A DNA stretch of 64,000 bases, from the NCBI GenBank assembly GCA_027919835.1, contig JANVFP010000025.1:372001-436000 (forward strand), written 5' to 3'. Under the pieces are notes generated by a model. It worked only from the letters and a program-made list of their open reading frames with translations, was not told the origin of the DNA and did not search any database. Shown piece by piece: positions 56,863 through 64,000 of the stretch. A program made the position numbers and the translations under genes. Every line of letters begins with the position of its first letter. Positions within the stretch are counted from its first letter, which is position 1. Origin of the DNA: Lentinula raphanica (taxonomy: Eukaryota > Basidiomycota > Agaricomycetes > Agaricales > Omphalotaceae).

Positions 56863-58792
56863 ATGTTTCATACATCTAACCCTCTCAAGGATTTCATACG
56901 ATCGGAAACGTTACCCGTTGATATCAATCCTGAAGATCCTATACCTGATGATCACCTCGATTTCCTTCGCAAATTGGAGATTTATCTCACATCAGCAATA
57001 GAGTCAGTGGACGAGCCTGTGGGACTCTTGACCGCCATCGCATCGCAGTGGCGTTTTTTGTGGCCTTGGTTGAAAGCTAGTCTTATGGCAGTCACTATAT
57101 TCGAAACAGACAAGGATTGTTCTCCGGATATGTGCCGCACAGTTGGTTCTTGCACCGATCCTGTCCTCACCCTAATTGCCCTGATTTTGAAGAGCAATAC
57201 ACCGAAGACAACGTCCTTCATTCTTGTTTTGTTCAACACTCCTCATTTTCGGCAACTTCTGTCTCTTTGTTGGGCCGCTTCGCTGACGAAACGCACTGAT
57301 TCCCATTACACCCAACTCATCCTGGACACAATGAGGCCCTTATTTGATCAACGATTTGATTACGGTAACATCATCCACGCTCTTGGACTCGAATTACAAC
57401 TCTGTTCTCGGAGGATGTTCGAGACATCCCTGTCTCCATTTTGCGTCTCTCTTATCGCGGACGAATATCTTGGCGCTGATCGCTCCTTCAACGGGTTGCG
57501 ACTATACGTGTTGCTCCATATTTTCCACTTTCCTGAATGTGGGGCTTTCTCGAGACTGGATGAAGCAGAGAGCTGCTTAGGTTGTCTCTGTCAAGTTTGG
57601 CGCTTGTTGACTCCTCGAGACGCCTCTGAACCCCGCATATCTGGGTTAGACAAATCATGCACACATGAACTTCGGCTTTCCTGTTTGGAGAGGATCCTGT
57701 CTTATCTCGTGATTTTCCTTTCTGGCGGAGCATCATGGGTGGCCAATGCCTTGGATCGTGATCACCAAGTTGTCGCTTGCATTGCACAAAGCTGCAGATT
57801 TCTTTACCAGGGCCACTCTGATCTAGAGGCTGTCTCTGCTCTCGATGTCGCTGTCCTTAGGGCTTTCCGTAGCATCATCATCATTATCCACAGCCATGGA
57901 GTGTATCATAGTGTAGACTGGCGCATCAAGTCCAACTTCCAATTTAAAATCGGCGCCAAACGATGCACCGAGTCGCTCCTACTTCCTCAATGTGCTGATG
58001 CAGACAATTTGCAGTCTTCATGGTCTCTGCTCATCAACGATTTTTGTGCCTTGCAACACATCCAACAGCGACGATCATGGCGGTCAAATGCCTTACAAGG
58101 TTATTGTAACTATCCACAAGTGAGTAGTTGTTCGAAGTTAGTAACTAGACTCCTCTACTTACCGAGCACAAATCAAGTGTGCTTATCAGCAGCAGAATCC
58201 TGAAATTTGGCCACGCCTGTGTTCCCGGTGCCGGGTTGTTCTCTACTGTTCCTCATGCTGTCAACGAGAGGATTATAAGACACACAAAAGCCAGTGTCTT
58301 GAATGGGCAAAAATTAGACCAGGTCCTATTTCCCTTAAAGCTAAACTTACTACCGAGACCTTAGCTGATATTTTTATAGAACATCTTTCTTTTGGAGACG
58401 TGGCTCCCAATATCATTATGGATTACCCCTTGTCTCAGGCTGAACGTCTTTACATGTCATGTATGATCAGTGACATTATTGATGCTCACGCTGATCACTT
58501 GTTTCCTGTCATCCAAAGCATGTTGGCCACAGTGGGGTCGGAAACTGTTGCAGTCGTGGTTGACACCTGTACCCCAAAGATCTCGGTCAGTGTGGTCCGT
58601 CTCCACGAAATCTTCAGTGAGATGGGGCCGATCTTTTGTCAACAGAAGGAACAGGAATTGCCCCATTTCATCTGCTGTGGCCGCGTGCTCATCAGTATGG
58701 CAAGTCGTCTGCTCATTCGTGTTGCAACACCGGATACTTTGCAAAGCATGCTTGATCGAGTAGCACTTGAAGCCGAGATCGTGTATCGGTAA
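56863..58792 (+). CDS. MYND-type zinc finger protein, 623 aa, two exons
   Basis: ATG at 56863; exon 1 56863-58119 (419 codons), a 58-nt intron 58120-58177, and exon 2 58178-58792 ending TAA; phase 0. The first 400 residues are helical with no known domain. The MYND finger is created by the splice: CNYPQ from exon 1 joins CAYQQQ from exon 2, followed by CSRCRVVLYCSSCCQREDY and THKSQC. This gives the expected Cys pairs and the final His-x3-Cys that bind two zinc ions. MYND fingers usually bind proline-rich partners. About 180 residues follow the finger. Large families of such proteins with a helical N-terminus are typical of mushrooms, to my knowledge. The gene appears intact. Confidence 0.85.
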
Positions 58793-59140
58793 ATAATTCT
58801 GTATCCTACACTGCATACACCAGAATCAATTGTCTGATCGAAATCAGATTCGCTCAATCTTGTCAAGTTGAGCAGCAAAGTAGTAGCTTCCTATGAATTC
58901 GCGTGTGTACTGTACAACCAGGGTCCAGAAATATAATGAGCATGAACAACTCAATCAATAATCAGTACTTCAGTGGTCGAAGTGCACTGATGAACCTTTT
59001 TTAACGGCGCGACGGCGTTTTGAGATGACCTACAACTCTGTCGGAAGTCCACACATGATTTGAGACGACCAACTGGCAACAGAGTCGAACAGTTTGCCAG
59101 TTGAGTCCGACTCGGACTCGCCCGTTCTTGAGAAGTCGTT
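58793..59140. other. Intergenic stretch with a perfect hairpin
   Basis: A 10-bp stem, CAACTGGCAA / TTGCCAGTTG, at 59070-59103 with a 14-nt loop. It is about 280 bp after the MYND stop and lacks features of a bacterial-type terminator; the role is unknown. Confidence 0.6.
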
Positions 59141-59465
59141 TCGTTTTGGCGCTGAGAACGACCTTCTACTTCTGGCCTGAAATTCGAGTGCTTACGCACT
59201 CATCACGCAGCATGAGTGATCCTAGCATTTTCTCGTTTCTTCGTGATGAACTCTCACTTGGCTATTATTGCCAGAACTTCCACATCCAAAGGGACCTCAA
59301 ATGTACGAGCTAGGAAGAACTTATGTCTCACGCGCACGGGTCATTGATTTACGAAAGTAGTACTGGTTGGGAGTGTTCTTCGCGAAGCTTACGGTGTCCT
59401 CAACAGAACCAAAAGCAGAGTTTGGCTATGTCGCAGGACCATCCTTATACGTAGGATAGGTTGGT
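59141..59465. repeat. E3 palindromic repeat, copy 3 (single arm, older)
   Basis: TTGGCGCTGAGAACGACCTT to about 59400 matches the right arm of copy 2 at 45240-45470, with more mismatches and an internal deletion. The end (about 59400-59465) matches the lead-in of copy 2 at 44712-44775 in reverse complement. Confidence 0.8.
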
Positions 59466-59941
59466 GGAATTGGAGGTAATTGGCTTTCTCTCTCGCATTT
59501 TGTGGTGCTCACATAAACATAGAACGGACTCTGCACAACGCCAATGCGCAATTTTGACACCATAATCAGATCAACACTAGACTAAAATCTTAAATTTAAT
59601 GCCGTTCATGCGCACTTCAAGACTCGAACGGGAATTCCGAATTGGAGCGTGCAGTAGTATCTTGAAGCTGCCGCTGGCGAATTCTTGCGGAAGCCTGGTG
59701 AGGCAATGAGTACGATGAAAGATTACAATTATACTCGGAAGATATCTCAAATGGTAACATGCGTCTCATATATATCTATTCGATGTCTTTATTCACGCGA
59801 ATTCTGTAGATGTTCGTATTCAGAGAAGTTCAAAATCCCCTTCCTGAAAATGTGAATCTTGTTGGAGACGATGTCCGAAGTCAGCTTGTAGGCCTTGTAA
59901 GCCCTTTCTGCTAGTGGCGCTAATTTTCGCTGGTTCATGTC
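59466..59941. other. No gene recognised upstream of the SPT3 fragment
   Basis: The histone-fold N-terminus expected for SPT3 is not found here on either strand. Confidence 0.4.
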
Positions 59942-60657
59942 ATGACACAGATCAGCCAAATCAGAGGACTAGCAGTACGCCGCGGCGGACGGCTCCTTTC
60001 TGCGGAAGACCTCATATTCCACGATAGAGGCAAAGTCAATTGGCTGCGAGCATGTCGTTTTTGGAAGGACGTACACAAACATGCAAAGGATTCTGATAAC
60101 GCTGCTGGAGGAGGTGAAGTAGAGGAAGCTCTCGAGGGAGGTGCGGATGGTATGTGGCCTTGAGTGCTCCCATCTTGAATCGCGGTGTCAACATGCATCC
60201 CCGTTTACGTGAGTTTCCAAACCTCGACCTACACCAACGACGACGGCACAGTCGATATCGTCGGTTTCCTCGCCTTCAAAATTGTTCGGTTTTGAACCCT
60301 GTCCTTGACCCTCGTCGGACTTTCCATGAAGAAACCTCTAGAAGAAGCTTACACCATTGGAATGGTTACTCCTCTCCTGTGCTTCGGAAACGCAAAGCGA
60401 ACGGGATGGGGGTCTGCCGAGAAGAGACGTCGTGAGGATTCACCGGATCGAGATGAACATACTATGCTGGTTAATTTGCTATTCCTTCTTCCGCCTGAGG
60501 CACGAACGGCGTTAAGGCCTGAGCACATCCAGGACGCTTTGGCTAGGATGCAAGGTGATTGGTCTCATCAACGGTCTGCGGGAATGTGGAATTGGCACGG
60601 TGGAGGTAGGTTCCTAACCAGTATGCTAATCACTCCTTTGCTTACTGTCTAATTATT
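59942..60657 (+). pseudogene. SPT3 (SAGA subunit) gene fragment
   Basis: The first exon from ATG 59942 reads RRGGRLLSAEDLIFHDRGKV and WLRACRFWKDVHKHAKDSDN, the second half of the Spt3 histone-fold region. After a gap come REFPNL and, in another frame, TNDDGTVDIVGFLAFKIVRF, then an in-frame TGA at 60292-60294, then LSLTLVGLSMKKPLEEAY and, at the end, LLPPEARTALRPEHIQDALA and DWSHQRSAG. The order matches SPT3, a TBP-regulating subunit of the SAGA complex. The N-terminus and a middle segment (with the usual RQASFxxRKxxRF) are missing, there is a frameshift at about 60225, and there is one nonsense codon. The true SPT3 gene should exist elsewhere in the genome; this is a partial duplicate in decay. 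Confidence 0.75.
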
Positions 60658-61429
60658 CAGCTCATACCAAGGAAACACGATTCGTCAACGAATGCTTTTG
60701 ATCGGGGTAGTCGGCATTCGAATGATGGGTCATGCTACTTCTTGTCCACCACGGTCTCTCGCATCCTGATACCTCGAAATTTCCTAGATATATATCGTGT
60801 CTGAGAAAGTTTGTATCAAAGAAGCTATATATGATGTTTCCTCAAATCCTTGATTTCTTACGTTGCGTCGTTATGTTTCGTTGTACTACTTGTCGGACAG
60901 TGCGTGTGTAACGAGTCATCTCGAGATACAGAGTTGATCTATAAGCCACCTGTCCACATACCTACCCCTTCGTATATGCTGGAAGTAATTTATTCAATCT
61001 TGTGGCCAGTCTTCTTGACAATGCCACTCGCGTTTGTCAGCGATCAGTTTGGATTGCCACATTGCTGTTAGCGTGTGGCATTATTCTTCCTAGGTAAGAA
61101 ATCAATAGGAAATACTAGAGTATTGCACGAGTATTGATATTTGACCGTCATTAGGGAATCCATTTAGTTCCAACGTTGATCACCACTTCTTGCTGATTCA
61201 AGATGTGATCGCGGATGGCTTCAGTTTTCACGCGAGAACTCCTTCGGCTCTCCTCCTGGAGGACTCCTGCTAAGGTCGGTCTTTGGCGACGTCAAATTCA
61301 GTTTGAACTCATGAAGTTATTTTTTCAAGAGAGAGAAAACCCCTTGCGTTCACTTGAAAGGGGAGAAATACACAGCTTACGTTGATCTCACCCGCACTTG
61401 TACATTCGGTGGTATATCTCCTCTGTAAT
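60658..61429. other. No gene recognised
   Basis: An open frame at 60850-61071 with a secretion-like start (SYVASLCFVVLLVGQC) begins with TTG, not ATG, and is not called. Confidence 0.4.
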
Positions 61430-64000
61430 TTGGTTTACTTGCTCGGCGCCACTTTCCGTACAAAGACTTTACAAACCTGAAATCTGAAGCTGGACTACCG
61501 CCTGATAAGGAGCAACCGCCTGTTCCTTTCCAAGGATCCTTGTCCAGCGATGTCAACAAATGGACTGAATCCGAACGGGCTCAGATGAAGCATCGTACAT
61601 CAGCTTTCGAGTTATGCTCGGTGGGAAGAAAATTTCCAAGGCCACTACATCAAATCGACCTGTGATAAATGCAGAAGTATTGGAGATGACAAATCATTAC
61701 AGCGAGCTGTTCGCAAGGTATGCCTGACCTTACAAAAGCAAATGTTCGCTGATTTTTTTTAATCATACAAGAAACAGCACGACGCTGCACTCTCACCGGA
61801 AGAAAGCTTGAAAAAGCATTACGCCGTGAAAAGCATGCGAGTCTCTCGTCTGATCGACTCCGAAGAGTACAACGCAGGTTCGTCAATGATTTGCGATAAG
61901 GTGCAGTTCCACATCACTAAATCTCTGTAAACTGCTTTTTATGCCTATGGGAGCATGCAAGAGCAGGGAATCTTGAAAAGCATCAGCGTGTTGTCGATAT
62001 CTGCGGCGTTGGATGATAGAGTGAAGAGAGAGTTGTCGTTTAATCGAACTGTGGGATACGCTACTCACAGAATGTCATCGACTTCGTGATAATGATTCAT
62101 AGTTATGGTCACAACTCGCACCAACAGTATTATGTGTTCACTTCTGCGTTCGGCGGTCCCAGTTCTCGCTAGTATGTCAAATGCCGATGAAATCTCCTCG
62201 TACTAACTTGGTGTTGTTATTTTAGAACACCACGGACCAAGTCGGTAGACACAATGTAGAATCCATATCTGATCTTCGAGAACGTTGCCCGTTTCGAAGC
62301 GACACTACGACTCCGTTATATATATTCAGGACCTGTGAGCGCTGGTTCTGATTGTACGAAAGTGGAGAAGCGCCTGAGCTTTTCTATCCAGTTTGGACGC
62401 CACATTCTTGGAAGTAACATGCCTCTTGACATGGTTGAGGTGGACTCCGCAGAAGACATAGACGAGATAGTCAAGCAGATAGTCTCCGAAAATACTATGG
62501 CAACACAAAACCGAGCGGTGATGATGAAGGTAACTTGTTCAATTTGAGAAGATATGTCTGCTCACAAAGTTTGTGTGCTGGTTTAGACACCGCTTTCAGA
62601 ATGACATCCAGTCACTATCGCACTCCTACCAACCAAAAGGAAGGAGAGCTTCGAAGAAAATCATCAGATCCATATGCGTCTGATTGCGATGGCCGAGTAA
62701 CTTGAATTGCCTATCATTGCATTGGTTGCTGATGGTGCTGCCACGGAGTTGTCTGCGCAAGGCCTCATGGGCGAAGAGCACACCGGCCGACCACCCTTGC
62801 TCTTTGAGAATCCGACTTATGGAGTCCGCCTTTCCTGTCTTCGAAACGGGTCCTCTTATAATTATATCTGTTACAGATGCTCCGCATGCTAGGAAGACTG
62901 CACGTAATCAGCCCCAACATGGAACTCACACAGCAAGCTTGGGGTCTGCTTACCTGGTCAATCGATCGCTCGTTGATATTTACATGCTCGAAGGATCTGG
63001 GCTAATGCCACTTCGTGATGTGGACAACGCTGACAAGCAGGGCGACGTGTCTGTCGAAGACCGAATTCTTGCAGCTTTCCGTGCACGCTTCTGGCTCAAC
63101 TTCGTTTTCCACCACATTCTACATCTCTCGAAGCGATTTCCTGATTTCTGCTCCACTAAGAGACCGTCCATCTCTGCTGCCAGCCTCAAGATTTTCAATC
63201 GGCTCTGTGATACGCTATTACTCCTAGTGATCGCATACTCGGAGTACTTTCCCGACGTACTATTTTTCATTCGCAGTATTTCGACGGAATTCATTAAAGA
63301 CTTTTTCTGACTTGGACGTCAGTTTCTGAAAATTGTGCAGCATATTTGTGGAGGCTATTCAATCGCCTTGGAAAAGGTCTGATGGACTCGGTGTTAGGTT
63401 ATATCTTTGACGCAGCTACCGATCTATCCACCCCATCCCATGAAGTGATACCTCCGATCAGAGTCACTCGCACAAAGATCGACGAGCTCATCTGTGTCGT
63501 GATATTCTGGCTATCCCTGCCTCGAAAACACCCTCCTTCTCCAAACAACCTCTCATTTGCCTTAATGCTCTTGCTGTTGAAGGTACAGATGGAGATGACT
63601 CGGATTCCGGTGCCAATTCAGATGATGATCACAGGTTGCTTGTCCCCGGAAACGGTGACGATGAAGTTCTTGCTGCACGTGAAAGGATCAATCGCTCGAT
63701 GACTAGTCTTGCCGCCACGGTACTCAGCATTGTGCGACGATCTGGAAACATTGATCTCCAGCAATGATTTACACAATACCGAGATTCACTTCCCTCGCAC
63801 AACCGTCGTAATCGCTGGTGCTCGACCACTCAACAATCATGCGCTGACTGTGGAGAGTCGGCTCATCAAGGCCCAAACATCCAAAATCTCTATCGCCACA
63901 TGTCTAGATGTACGACAGGCCTCACAGTCAGTAGTAATACACAAAATCGGAGCATCGTCAAGCTAAGCGACAAAAGCTTGCACTAAAACAGGTTCAGCCT
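61430..64000 (+). pseudogene. Broken transposase-like gene of an unnamed mushroom family, runs off the right edge
   Basis: Coding pieces in order: GLPPDKEQPPVPFQGSLSSD and NAEVLEMTNHYSELFA (61.5-61.7 kb); ALSPEESLKKHYAVKSMRVS (61.8 kb); MVEVDSAEDIDEIVKQIVSE (62.4 kb); ALLPTKRKESFEENHQIHM; PIIALVADGAATELSAQ; VTDAPHARKTARNQPQHGT; PLRDVDNADKQGDVSVEDR; and STEFIKDFF. Damage: a TAA at 62698-62700 between MAE and LELPII, a frameshift at about 62835-62850 between YGVRLSC and PVFETGP, a TGA at 63308-63310, and a further shift before an acidic tail (EGTDGDDSDSGANSDDDHR). The ADGA, then D(A/P)PHxRKTxRN, then EFxxxFF pattern resembles the D-D-E layout of RNase-H-fold transposases, especially the DxPHxxKxxRN motif of P/THAP9-type enzymes. 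That link is my inference; no domain search was possible. Confidence 0.55.

Noticed and set aside
60850..61071. Secretion-like small ORF
   Set aside because: Starts with TTG rather than ATG and has no upstream exon that I can support.
1..64000. tRNA, rRNA, riboswitch or bacterial-type operon signals
   Set aside because: None seen by eye on either strand; intron structure and gene families are eukaryotic. A tRNA scan would be needed to exclude a tRNA formally.

Overview
The window looks like accessory DNA from a mushroom-forming basidiomycete (Agaricomycetes). Real genes are cut by many short GT-AG introns of about 40-100 nt with CTRAY branch sites, which is why most appear only as ORF fragments. 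The recognisable families (MYND zinc fingers, NGN/KOW Spt5-like proteins, a WD40-like protein with a C-terminal membrane helix, Tnp2 transposase, Ulp1-like protease, a DUF6698-like fragment) are ones I associate with multicopy families in mushrooms. No bacterial operons, rRNA, tRNA or CRISPR were seen. All calls come from reading the sequence; no searches were run.

Layout. 0.4-5.6 kb: a DUF6698-like gene remnant whose intron appears to hold a 3.6-kb foldback element (E1, 898-4484, 8-bp target duplication), then a small RS-rich gene. 7.4-14.5 kb: a very long coiled-coil gene with four tandem copies of one exon, and a shorter paralog facing it tail to tail. 14.8-21.6 kb: a mosaic of Ty1/copia fragments; the outer LTR copy encloses an intron-containing SR-rich module fused in frame to a second copia pol with its own 3' LTR. 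All in-frame stops there are TGA. 22.9-26.9 kb: a multi-exon Tnp2 (CACTA/CMC) transposase gene. 27.3-28.0 kb: a single-pass membrane protein. 28.2-31.2 kb: a second foldback element (E2) with a different outer arm from E1 but a homologous core. 32.6-34.1 kb: a Ulp1-like protease.

35-47 kb: a third palindromic repeat family (E3; copies near 35.6, 44.7 and 59.1 kb), small hypothetical genes, a WD40-like gene with a terminal membrane helix, a 218-aa basic protein gene and a 162-aa CxxC protein gene absent from single-ORF views. 48-51 kb: a degenerate tandem repeat and a coiled-coil gene with a WW-rich C-terminal domain. 51.7-55.1 kb: a Spt5-like NGN/KOW gene. 56.9-58.8 kb: a MYND protein. 59.9-60.7 kb: a decayed SPT3 fragment. 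61.4 kb to the right edge: a broken gene whose conserved motifs suggest an RNase-H-fold transposase of a family I cannot name.

The strongest candidate for something undescribed is the pair E1/E2: large near-perfect palindromes with unrelated outer arms and termini built on the same core of ~185-bp modules plus a conserved central loop. With E3 they make this a foldback-rich region that could give long hairpin RNAs if transcribed.
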